Positions 7,878 to 15,248 of a stretch of 23,895 nt of DNA are shown piece by piece. Location of the stretch: the NCBI GenBank assembly GCA_045649025.1, contig JAZRPB010000013.1:1-23895 (forward strand), written 5' to 3'. Positions within the stretch are counted from its first letter, which is position 1. Each line of letters opens with the position of its first letter. The notes beneath the pieces were generated by a model. It was not told where the DNA came from. It searched no databases and was given only the letters and a program-made list of their open reading frames with translations. Source of the stretch: Ornithomonoglobus_A sp045649025 (GTDB lineage: Bacteria > Bacillota > Clostridia > UBA1381). Both the position numbers and the translations under genes were made by a program.

Positions 7878-8570
7878 TTATTTCATTGCATTATATGAAA
7901 CCAAAGCGGCCTCGGGGTCCATATTACAGAACAGCTTATGTAGGGGCACTGTTGTAACAAGAGCATCCAAAATATCTAATAGCTTACTCATTCTATCCTC
8001 ATCAATGGGACGGCAGGTTTGATTTAATATTTCAAACAATGCCTCCTCTGTTGAAACCTTTTCAGCGTGGTTTGTAGTATCACGTCTTAAAAGACAAATA
8101 CCCTTTAAGGGAACACGTGCATTAACATTAAGGTCGGATTTGCCCGAAAAGGGTGTTCCGTAAACAAAGAATTTTCCGTCCTCACGTTTGATGGCAGGCT
8201 TATCGTCGTTTAAAATATATGCTCCCTCAAACTGCTTTACCCACAGCTGTGTGTGTGTGGATTTGCCTGTGCCGCTTGGTGCACTAAACAAATACGCCTC
8301 GTTGTTATAAACAACTGCCGAGGAATGCAGCAAAAATGCGTCAAATTCGGGCAGTACCTCGTAAAACTCACTGCCTGTCCATATATATTCACACGCCTCT
8401 AATGAAAGGTGCGGGTTTTCCTTTTGTTTTTGCTCTAAAAAGCCGTTGGGAAAGCGTATTTTAATATTTGGCACCACATTTTCACCGTCGCATTTGTATA
8501 TCTCGCTCTGACGTGAAAGTCTTGGATAAATTGGCTCGTAGTCCACATATAAGCCTGCAAATTTATACAT
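7878..8570 (-). CDS. HPr-kinase/PEP-carboxykinase-like P-loop protein
   Basis: The 230-residue protein contains a P-loop SAPSGTGKST (residues 96-105) preceded by LLHSSAVV (81-87), and followed by NDDKPA (121-126) and YGTPFSGK (137-144). This order matches the C-terminal catalytic core of HPr kinase/phosphorylase and related PEP-carboxykinase-like proteins. The N-terminal HPr kinase domain is absent, so it is not HprK itself. Family members next to PqqD-like genes are known in RiPP settings, where some phosphorylate precursor peptides; that is family knowledge, and the substrate here is unknown. It is the first gene of a nine-gene unit, about 44 bases after the predicted transcription start, with an AAGGAA site before the ATG. 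It ends 13 bases before the PqqD-like gene. Confidence 0.85.
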   Translation of the reverse strand: MYKFAGLYVDYEPIYPRLSRQSEIYKCDGENVVPNIKIRFPNGFLEQKQKENPHLSLEACEYIWTGSEFYEVLPEFDAFLLHSSAVVYNNEAYLFSAPSGTGKSTHTQLWVKQFEGAYILNDDKPAIKREDGKFFVYGTPFSGKSDLNVNARVPLKGICLLRRDTTNHAEKVSTEEALFEILNQTCRPIDEDRMSKLLDILDALVTTVPLHKLFCNMDPEAALVSYNAMK

Positions 8571-8620
8571 AACATATTCCTTTCGGTTAGCTTATTAATT
8601 TACACAATTACTCATTATAT

Positions 8621-8650
8621 ATTATAGCACGTTACTATCGCAAATGTCAA
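8621..8650 (-). promoter_or_regulatory. Near-perfect sigma-A promoter of the nine-gene unit
   Basis: On the minus strand TTGACA (8645-8650) and TATAAT (8621-8626) both match consensus exactly, with an 18-base spacer and an extended -10 TGC. Transcription would start near 8614, leaving a ~44-base leader. A small palindrome, CAATAT-T-ATATTG (8648-8660), touches the upstream edge of the -35 box and could be an operator, or just AT-rich chance. Confidence 0.85.
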
Positions 8651-8715
8651 TATTATATTGCAATAATGCGTTAATTTAAATGGTGTAGTGCAAAACAAAA
8701 ACGCGCTAAAAACAG

Positions 8716-8742
8716 AAGGCGGTGTAAATTTTACACCGCCTT
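8716..8742 (-). terminator. Terminator closing the ymfF-to-XRE unit
   Basis: A perfect inverted repeat, AAGGCGGTGTAAA / TTTACACCGCCTT, with one base between the arms, lies 25 bases past the XRE stop codon. On the minus strand it is followed by CTGTTTTT, and on the plus strand by TTTTTT, so it can work in both directions. Its arms are identical to those of the gap terminator at 23798-23826. Confidence 0.85.
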
Positions 8743-8766
8743 TTTTAACATCCCCATATACAACCA

Positions 8767-9033
8767 CTACTCTGCCTCAAATAAAATGGGCAGGGTGGCT
8801 TTTTTAAATCTTCTTTTTTTGCCATCACAATATAAATCTGTGCCGCCCAGCCACATTATATCAACCTCCAGTGCATCGGCAAGCTTTTTGAGGTTATTTT
8901 CTCTTGGCAATGTTTTACCTGAAAGATACATACTTATAAGCGGCTTACTTATGAGTGAAAGCTCGGATAGCTTTGCGGCACTTATACCTTTATTTGTGAG
9001 AGCTTCTTTTAGTCTTACCTTAAATATTTCCAT
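8767..9033 (-). CDS. Small XRE-family HTH regulator
   Basis: The 88-residue product begins MEIFKVRLKEALTNKGISAA and has a Cro/C1-type helix-turn-helix (SAAKLSELSLISKPLISMYLSG is the two-helix core), then 'LKKLADALEVDIMWLGG' and a ~20-residue basic tail. No effector or dimerisation domain is visible. I chose ATG 9031-9033, which overlaps the degV stop as TAATG and so is probably coupled to it. An in-frame TTG at 9049-9051 would add six residues but has no ribosome binding site and lies inside degV. It is the last gene of the eight-gene unit, followed by a terminator at 8716-8742. Its target is unknown. Confidence 0.85.
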   Translation of the reverse strand: MEIFKVRLKEALTNKGISAAKLSELSLISKPLISMYLSGKTLPRENNLKKLADALEVDIMWLGGTDLYCDGKKRRFKKATLPILFEAE

Positions 9034-9896
9034 TAGTGCTTTGTTCTGCAAAGGATAGCAAATGCACCCGTTGCAACGTGTGTGCCAATAATGGGGCCAA
9101 ATTCACTATACATTTTAACACAGCCCTCGCCATACTTTTCATTAAGCTTTGACACAAGCTCCTCTCCCTTTTCGTTGTCTGAATGAATAACAATAAATTC
9201 GGGGTTTTCGCTGTCAAATTCAGGATATTCCTCCACCTTTTCTATTAGCTTATCCACCAGCTTTTTCTTGCCTCTTAATTTATCCATCGACTCCACAAGT
9301 CCATCTTCAATAGTTAAAATCGGCTTTATATCCAAAAGCGTGCCCACAACTGCAGATGCCTTACCAAGTCTGCCGCCTTTTTCAAGATATTTGAGTGTAT
9401 CAACAAGCAAAAATGCCTTCCAGGTTTTTATATACTCTAAACACTGCGTAATTATTTCGTCGACATTTTTACCCTCCTGCACCAATTGTGCGGCAAAAAC
9501 GGCTGTTTGGGCAATGTATACTGAAAAGCTCTGCGTATCTACAATATGTAAATCCGCATCGGGGTATTCCTCTAAAATTTCTTCCTTAACAATGTTTGCA
9601 GTATTATACTGACCGCTTCCTTTAGATGAAATGGTAAAGTAGATAACGCTCTTGTTTTCTTTACACATTTTTAGAAGATAGTCGTACATATCGCCATACG
9701 GTGTTTGTGAGGTGGTGGGGAAGATGTTACTTGATGTAAGCTTTTCAAAAAACTGTGCATTTGTTATATCCACACCTGTTACATATGTTTCTTCGCCAAA
9801 AATACTTAAAAAGTGCAACATTCCAAAATCATATTTTTCCACCAATTCTTGTGGCATATCTGCACTTGTGTCTATTACTATTTTTATATCTGCCAT
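9033..9896 (-). CDS. DegV family fatty-acid-binding protein (FakB-like)
   Basis: DegV proteins bind one fatty acid and, as FakB, present it to the kinase FakA for phosphorylation and entry into phospholipid synthesis. The 287-residue length is typical. Visible motifs are the N-terminal IVIDTSADMP, the TTSQTPYGDMYDYL ligand loop, ISSKGSGQYNTA, and the C-terminal GPIIGTHVATGAFAI. The canonical SS.LSGTYQ loop is changed to SSKGSGQY, as in some paralogues, so FakB activity is likely but unproven. I chose ATG 9894-9896 because AGAGGAG lies 7 bases upstream. A TTG start at 9923 would run into the trmL gene. It follows trmL by 17 bases and overlaps XRE by one base. Confidence 0.93.
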   Translation of the reverse strand: MADIKIVIDTSADMPQELVEKYDFGMLHFLSIFGEETYVTGVDITNAQFFEKLTSSNIFPTTSQTPYGDMYDYLLKMCKENKSVIYFTISSKGSGQYNTANIVKEEILEEYPDADLHIVDTQSFSVYIAQTAVFAAQLVQEGKNVDEIITQCLEYIKTWKAFLLVDTLKYLEKGGRLGKASAVVGTLLDIKPILTIEDGLVESMDKLRGKKKLVDKLIEKVEEYPEFDSENPEFIVIHSDNEKGEELVSKLNEKYGEGCVKMYSEFGPIIGTHVATGAFAILCRTKH

Positions 9897-9913
9897 ATTT
9901 TTTCTCCTCTCTG

Positions 9914-10375
9914 TTAATGACAATTTCCAAAGTTATTCTGTCGCATTGCTTCATATACCACAATGGCAACAGAGTTTGATAAATTAAGACTTCTTGTTTC
10001 GTTTATCATAGGTATTCTAACGGCAGTTTCGGGGTGCATTGCAAGCAGCAGCTCGTTAAGTCCCTTGTCCTCTCTGCCGAAAAGTATATAATCACCCTCC
10101 CCATAAGAAATATCGGAATAGTTTTTTTTCGATTTGGTTGTTGCGAATATGTAGCGGCCACCCTGTGTCTTTCTAAAAAAATCATATATGTCGCTATATT
10201 CAACGAGGTTAAGGTCCTGCCAATAGTCAAGACCTGCTCTTTTTACATTTTTGTCTGTTATCTGGAACGGTATTGGATGCACAATATGCAGTGAGCAGCC
10301 CGTTGCAACACACGTTCTTCCGATATTACCCACATTTTGCGGCATTCTCGGCTCAACCAAAACAATATTAAACAT
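9914..10375 (-). CDS. trmL: tRNA (cytidine(34)-2'-O)-methyltransferase
   Basis: This SPOUT-class (TrmH-like) methyltransferase modifies the 2'-hydroxyl of the wobble nucleotide in certain leucine tRNAs using S-adenosylmethionine. The 153-residue single-domain length is typical of TrmL. The knotted-fold motifs are present: N-terminal EPRMPQNVGNIGRTC (residues 8-22, Asn and Arg), FGREDKGLNE (motif 2) and IPMINETRSLNLSNSVAIVVYEA (motif 3, which forms the SAM knot). The ATG has AAGGGGG 7 bases upstream. It lies 11 bases after the PP2C gene and before degV in the eight-gene unit. Confidence 0.93.
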   Translation of the reverse strand: MFNIVLVEPRMPQNVGNIGRTCVATGCSLHIVHPIPFQITDKNVKRAGLDYWQDLNLVEYSDIYDFFRKTQGGRYIFATTKSKKNYSDISYGEGDYILFGREDKGLNELLLAMHPETAVRIPMINETRSLNLSNSVAIVVYEAMRQNNFGNCH

Positions 10376-10386
10376 TGTATGCCCCC

Positions 10387-11094
10387 TTATATATTTACTG
10401 CAATTGCACTTATGCTGTCGCAGTCATTTTCAACGTTTTTTTCTATGTGCGTGAGCATTGCACCAAGCCATGCCTTTGTGCCGTTGCTCTTTTTATGCAA
10501 ATCCTGTATGGTATTAATATCAATACCCTTCCAGAAGCCGTCGGAGCACATTAAAAATGAGTTATTTTCATTAATTCTCTTTACATCGCTTATGTCGGCA
10601 TCAATTGTGTTTTGGGCATTTATGCCTATAAGCACAGAGCCGTCATCATATTTTGCAATATCCTCATATTCAATTTCTTTATTGGCAAACTTTTTAAAGG
10701 CATTTGTGTGGTCGTCGGTAACGGATATAATTTTACTTCTTTTTAAGCGGTATATTCTGCAGTTACCAATATGTCCCCAAACTGCTCTGTCTTTATTTAC
10801 AATAAGAATGGCACACGAAGCCGATGCATTTTTAAAGCCTTCGTCCTCGTTGGTTTTTTCAAGTATTGTTTCCTGAATTTTTTTAAAGCACTTTCCCAAA
10901 ACGGCACTGTCTACTCTTAAGTCTTGTTTTAGCTCGCTAATGGCAGTGTCGCAAATAAGTGATGACACAATATCACCGCAAAAATCACCGCCGTCTGAAA
11001 GAATAAAAGCACAAACACCGTCTTGCGTAATTTTTGAAACACTATCGCAATTGAGCTTTTGTCCGCCTTGGTGTGAAAAAGTAGAAAAACGCAT
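10387..11094 (-). CDS. PP2C-family serine/threonine phosphatase-like protein
   Basis: The 235-residue protein follows the PPM/PP2C plan of metal-dependent Ser/Thr phosphatases. Candidate metal ligands are D17 in LNCDSVS, D34 in SDGGDFCGD (the DG motif), D185 in MCSDGFW and D226 in NDCDSIS, so the bimetal site looks complete. Differences from standard bacterial PrpC are SDGGDFCG in place of ADGMGGH and GNCRIY in place of GDSRxY (residues 110-115). There is no membrane segment or sensor domain, and no Ser/Thr kinase gene is adjacent. It lies 20 bases downstream of trkH and 11 bases upstream of trmL. AAGGAG precedes the ATG. A role in controlling the potassium channel is only suggested by position. 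Confidence 0.87.
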   Translation of the reverse strand: MRFSTFSHQGGQKLNCDSVSKITQDGVCAFILSDGGDFCGDIVSSLICDTAISELKQDLRVDSAVLGKCFKKIQETILEKTNEDEGFKNASASCAILIVNKDRAVWGHIGNCRIYRLKRSKIISVTDDHTNAFKKFANKEIEYEDIAKYDDGSVLIGINAQNTIDADISDVKRINENNSFLMCSDGFWKGIDINTIQDLHKKSNGTKAWLGAMLTHIEKNVENDCDSISAIAVNI

Positions 11095-11114
11095 AGCTTC
11101 TCCTTTCCTTTATG

Positions 11115-12551
11115 TTATTTCTTCCAAGAGTATGGCGAGAACAGAACAAGCATTGGTAACAGTTCAAGTCTGCCTGCAAGCATATCGAATATCAATACGG
11201 CTTTTGAAAAGTCGCCAAAAAACTCAAAGTTACACGTTGCACCAACCTTTGCAAGTCCCGGACCTATGTTGTTTATTGTTGCGGTAACTGCAGTAAAGTT
11301 TGTTACCAGATCGTGATTTTCAAAAGAGAGCAAAATGCACGATATAGCAAAAATAACAAAGAACCAGACAGTATACACATTAACTGAACGCAGTGTTTCG
11401 TGAGGTATTATTTTTTTATCCATTTTTATTGCACGCACACTCTTTGGATGAATTATTGTCTGCATTTCCTTTGCCATTGTTTTAAACAGTATCATAATAC
11501 GTGACACCTTCATACCGCCGCCCGTACTACCCGAGCAGGCACCTATAAACATTAAAACAACAAGCAACGTTCTTGAAAATTGCGGCCACATATCAAAGTC
11601 GGCAGTGGCAAAGCCTGTGGTGGACATAATAGACGCAACCTGGAAAAATCCGTGTCGCAGTGCTATGCCAAGATTATCGTAGAGATATGCTATATTTGCT
11701 CCTATGCTTAAGGCAGATACAAGGAAAATACACAGGTATACCCATATTTCTGAAATATGAAAAATATCCTTATATTTTCTTATTATGATAAGATAGTATG
11801 CAGAAAAGTTTACACCAAACAACGCCATAAACACAGTTATAACTATCTGAATATAGGGAGAAAACGAAGCGGCACTGTCGTTTTTTATACCAAAGCCACC
11901 CGTTCCTGCGGTTGCAAAGGCGGTGTTTAATGCATCAAAAAATGTCATTTTTCCAATCAGCAGAAAGATAAGCTCTAAAGCCGTAAGAGAAATATATATA
12001 ATATATAAAATGGATGCGGTTTTTCTTATGTTTGGCACAAGCTTGCCAACGGATGGGCCAGGTGATTCTGCCTTCATAATGTTCATATTATATCCACCCG
12101 AAAGCGGAAGAATAGATATTATAAACACAAGCACACCCATACCGCCTATCCAGTGGGTAAAGCTACGCCACATTAAAACACATTTGGGCAGATCTTCAAC
12201 AGACGAAAAAATGGATGCGCCTGTTGTGGTAAAGCCCGAAACTGCTTCAAAAACCCCGTTTATGTATGAGGTATTTCCCAATATTGATATTGGAATTGCA
12301 CCAATCAGTCCCATCACAAGCCATGCAAGCGATACTATAACAAAGCCGTCTCTTGCGTATAGTGAGTGGTTTTGCGGTTTTTTAAAAGAGAAAGCACAGC
12401 CTGCAATAAAGCTTAAAAGTGCAGTGATTGCAAAAGTGATAATGCCATCTTGTTCACTATATATAATTGCACACAGAAGCGGTAAGCATAAGAACAGACC
12501 GTTAAATCTTAAAACGTGTCCGAGTATATATATAATTTGTTTATAACGCAT
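11115..12551 (-). CDS. trkH: Trk/Ktr-type potassium uptake channel subunit TrkH
   Basis: This integral membrane subunit conducts K+ under control of the cytosolic TrkA. The 478-residue product is very hydrophobic, with about ten predicted membrane segments. Four selectivity-filter loops can be seen in order: GFTTTGAS, TAGTGGFG, MSTTGFATAD and NNIGPGLA, each with the key Gly. SGSTGGGMKVSRIMILFK forms the typical loop after the third repeat. I chose ATG 12549-12551 (MRYKQII...), with a weak TAGGG site upstream. A TTG at 12564-12566 would add five residues but has no spacing for a ribosome site. It starts 17 bases after the trkA stop, as expected for a channel/gate pair. Confidence 0.93.
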   Translation of the reverse strand: MRYKQIIYILGHVLRFNGLFLCLPLLCAIIYSEQDGIITFAITALLSFIAGCAFSFKKPQNHSLYARDGFVIVSLAWLVMGLIGAIPISILGNTSYINGVFEAVSGFTTTGASIFSSVEDLPKCVLMWRSFTHWIGGMGVLVFIISILPLSGGYNMNIMKAESPGPSVGKLVPNIRKTASILYIIYISLTALELIFLLIGKMTFFDALNTAFATAGTGGFGIKNDSAASFSPYIQIVITVFMALFGVNFSAYYLIIIRKYKDIFHISEIWVYLCIFLVSALSIGANIAYLYDNLGIALRHGFFQVASIMSTTGFATADFDMWPQFSRTLLVVLMFIGACSGSTGGGMKVSRIMILFKTMAKEMQTIIHPKSVRAIKMDKKIIPHETLRSVNVYTVWFFVIFAISCILLSFENHDLVTNFTAVTATINNIGPGLAKVGATCNFEFFGDFSKAVLIFDMLAGRLELLPMLVLFSPYSWKK

Positions 12552-12568
12552 ACGTAACCCTACCAATC

Positions 12569-13924
12569 CTATACTAAAATATCTGTTATATCGTTAATAC
12601 AGCTCTTTGTTGTTACAACAATAACCGAGTCGCCAACCTCAATGGTGTCTTGTCCACGGGGTATAATCATTTTACCCCTGCGGCTGATTGCCGCAATAAG
12701 CGTGTTTTTGGAAAGCTTTAAATCCTGAAGCGGTATGCTTGTTATGGCGGAATTGCTTTTTATTCTAAACTCCAATGCTTCCGCCTTACCCTCTATTATA
12801 TGACACATCGACTGCACATTTGAGCCGATTGAGTTTTTCATTGCTCTAACAAACTGCACAATATAATCGGTTGTTATGTTTTTTGGTTGAATAACTGTGT
12901 CGAGGTCGAGAGAATCTATAACATCGTTAAAGGTAATACGGTTAATTTTAGTTATACGTTTTGCATTTGAACAGCTTTTTGTGTAGAGTGAAAGCATAAT
13001 GTTTTCCTCGTCAAGATTAGTTAGTGCAACAAATGCATCTGTTGCTTCAAGACCTTCCTCCATTAAAAGCTCGCTGTCGCCTGCGTCGCCGTGGATTATT
13101 GTTGCACTGGGTAGCCTCTCATCCAAAAAGTTGCAACGCTCAAGATTTGTTTCTATAATCTTAACACTTATTCCCGATTTTATAAGCGACTGTGCAAGAT
13201 AGTATGAAATTGCACCACCGCCTATAATCATTGCATCTTTAACCTGATTTGTTTTAATTTTTATCTTCTTAAAGAAGTCAATTGCAGCCTGGGGAGAGGT
13301 TGTTATTGAAACAATATCGCCCTCCTCAATAACAAAATCACCAAGCGGAATTGTGATTTGCGAGCCTCTTTCAATTGCACAAACAAGAATGTTACACTTA
13401 AGGGTAGATATTATTTGTGAAATTGACATATTTGCAATAACAGAGCCTTGCGGAACTCTGAATTTTAAAATCTCAATTCTGCCCTTTGCAAAGGTTTCAA
13501 TTTTTATTGCCGACGGGAAATGCAACACCATCGACATTTCGTGTGCGGCAGCTCTTTCGGGGTTTATTACCATTGCAAGCCCCAATTCCTCTTTTATTAA
13601 TGAGATTTCTTCGTTATATTCAGGTGAACGCACACGTGCAATTGTTTGGCAGTTGCCAGCTTTTTTTGCAAGCAGACAACATAAAAGATTAAGCTCGTCG
13701 GAGTTTGTTACGGCAATCACAACATCAGCGTCCTCAACGCCTGCTTCCCTTAATGTATTAAGGCTTGCACCATTACCAACAACTCCCAAAACGTCGCAGT
13801 GGCTGCAAAGCTTTTCCACCTGTGTTCTTTTTGTGTCTACAATAACAACCTCGTTGTCCTCACGGCTTAACTGGATTGTAAGCTGTTGACCAATTTTACC
13901 GCAACCAATTATAATAATTTTCAT
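12569..13924 (-). CDS. trkA: Trk system potassium uptake regulator TrkA (double RCK)
   Basis: TrkA is the peripheral nucleotide-binding ring that gates TrkH. The 451 residues contain two RCK units. The first begins with the Rossmann motif IIGCGKIGQQL (residues 5-15), with VDTKRTQVEKL and a DADVVIAVTNSDE strand, then an RCK_C domain (about 140-215). The second repeats this with MIIGGGAISYYLAQSL (about 232-247), ATDAFVALTNLDEENIM and a final RCK_C domain. The second glycine motif (GGGAIS) departs from GxGxxG, so the two sites may differ in ligand affinity. The ATG has only a weak, distant AAAGGA site; the gene follows ymfH by 28 bases. Confidence 0.95.
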   Translation of the reverse strand: MKIIIIGCGKIGQQLTIQLSREDNEVVIVDTKRTQVEKLCSHCDVLGVVGNGASLNTLREAGVEDADVVIAVTNSDELNLLCCLLAKKAGNCQTIARVRSPEYNEEISLIKEELGLAMVINPERAAAHEMSMVLHFPSAIKIETFAKGRIEILKFRVPQGSVIANMSISQIISTLKCNILVCAIERGSQITIPLGDFVIEEGDIVSITTSPQAAIDFFKKIKIKTNQVKDAMIIGGGAISYYLAQSLIKSGISVKIIETNLERCNFLDERLPSATIIHGDAGDSELLMEEGLEATDAFVALTNLDEENIMLSLYTKSCSNAKRITKINRITFNDVIDSLDLDTVIQPKNITTDYIVQFVRAMKNSIGSNVQSMCHIIEGKAEALEFRIKSNSAITSIPLQDLKLSKNTLIAAISRRGKMIIPRGQDTIEVGDSVIVVTTKSCINDITDILV

Positions 13925-13952
13925 TTTTTAGTCACTAAATCCTTTCATAAAT

Positions 13953-15248
13953 TCAAGCAACAGGGTTAACCACCGATAATGCACATCTCTCTCTCACAAA
14001 GTGATTTTTAAAGCGGTTTTGTATATCCGCAAATGTTATTGATTTATATACTTCATCATATGAGAGCATATCAATATCTAAAAATACATTGCGAAGAAAG
14101 TCACACGCATAATCCTCAACATCGTTCATCTTACGAATATAGTGTCCCCACATAACCTTTTTAATTCTTTCAAAGTCGCTTTTGCAAAGACCGTTATTTT
14201 GCAGCTTATCTATTTCGGCTAAAATAATTTCATACACCTTTTTCGGATTATCCGACTCACCGTCTAAAGATGAGAAGGCATAGTCGCTCTGTGGCGTGTA
14301 GTCGGTTGAAAAAGTTGCGTTTATAAGTCCTTGTTCATATAGCTTTTTGTAAATTGCCGAGCTTTTTGAAAACAGCATTTTTAAAAGAATTTCAATTTCG
14401 ATTGTTTTCTTTAAAAGCTCTTTAGAGCCAAAGCCTGTGTCGGTATCCTTCCAGCCCATCATAAACAATGGCGTTGCAACACTAAGGCTCTGCTCGTGGT
14501 AGGCTTTTGCAATTTCTTGCGGCTCTTTAGGGTATATTCTTTTTATTTCTTCAGTAAACGGCTCGTTTTTCTTTATGGAGCCTTCAATGGTGGCTATTGT
14601 TTTTTTAGCATCAACATTACCCACAACAACAATTGCCATATTAGACAGGTTATAGAACGTGTTGTAGCATTTATATAAATAGTCTGCATTAATATGACTT
14701 ATGCTTTCAACCGTACCTGCAATTTCCTTGCGTATGGGGTGCTTTTGATACAGGCAGTTAATAAAGTTAAAAAACAACTTCCAACCGCCGTTATCATCAT
14801 ACATCTTTATTTCCTGACCTATAATGCCCTGCTCCTTTTGCACGCTTTCTTCGGTAAAGTACGGGCTTTGAACATAGTCCATAAGTGTTTTTATATTTTC
14901 CTCAATATTTGATGTTGCACTAAAAAGATATGCCGTCATATTAAAAGATGTGAATGCATTTGCGTTTGCACCGTATTTCGAGAACTTATCAAACACATTC
15001 GAGCCGTCGGGTTGGTCGAACATTTTATGCTCAAGATAATGTGCAATTCCGTCGGGAACTGATGTTACGTCACTTTCTGTGGGAACAACAAATTCCGAAT
15101 CCACACTTCCGTAGCGTGTGCCGAAAATTGCATAGCTCTGGCTATAATCCTTTTTTGGTATTACATATATTTTAAGACCGCTTGAGTGCTTTTTGTAAAA
15201 AAGCTCCTCACCTGTGGTTTTGTTGATTTTATGCTCTGTGTTTGTCAT
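13953..15248 (-). CDS. ymfH: M16 family zinc peptidase, active subunit (YmfH-like)
   Basis: This 431-residue pitrilysin-family protein keeps the inverted zinc motif HxxEH (H70, E73, H74 in IAHYLEHKMF) and the third ligand Glu about 75 residues later (E146 in GIIGQEI), so it should be catalytically active. The adjacent paralogue upstream lacks these residues, the heterodimeric arrangement known for bacterial M16B pairs. In Bacillus the YmfF/YmfH pair has been connected to EF-P modification, and similar AlbE/AlbF pairs process sactipeptides. I assign ymfH by domain plan and pairing, not by a database match. Its ATG directly follows the ymfF stop (TAA-ATG), implying strong coupling. No signal peptide is seen; it is likely cytosolic. 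Confidence 0.88.
   Translation of the reverse strand: MTNTEHKINKTTGEELFYKKHSSGLKIYVIPKKDYSQSYAIFGTRYGSVDSEFVVPTESDVTSVPDGIAHYLEHKMFDQPDGSNVFDKFSKYGANANAFTSFNMTAYLFSATSNIEENIKTLMDYVQSPYFTEESVQKEQGIIGQEIKMYDDNGGWKLFFNFINCLYQKHPIRKEIAGTVESISHINADYLYKCYNTFYNLSNMAIVVVGNVDAKKTIATIEGSIKKNEPFTEEIKRIYPKEPQEIAKAYHEQSLSVATPLFMMGWKDTDTGFGSKELLKKTIEIEILLKMLFSKSSAIYKKLYEQGLINATFSTDYTPQSDYAFSSLDGESDNPKKVYEIILAEIDKLQNNGLCKSDFERIKKVMWGHYIRKMNDVEDYACDFLRNVFLDIDMLSYDEVYKSITFADIQNRFKNHFVRERCALSVVNPVA

Noticed and set aside
8593..8613. Seven-codon leader peptide ORF just after the promoter of the nine-gene unit
   Set aside because: Its ATG overlaps the predicted start of transcription and has no ribosome binding site. 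It is also too short and featureless to be a precursor peptide for the PqqD-like protein.
10337..10876. 179-codon open frame on the plus strand
   Set aside because: Antisense to the PP2C gene and the start of trmL, both well supported; no domain is seen.
11923..12546. 207-codon open frame on the plus strand
   Set aside because: It lies entirely opposite trkH, whose motifs are intact. The translation has no family pattern and no ribosome binding site was found.
13353..13889. 178-codon open frame on the plus strand
   Set aside because: Antisense shadow of trkA; amino acid composition follows the complementary codons.
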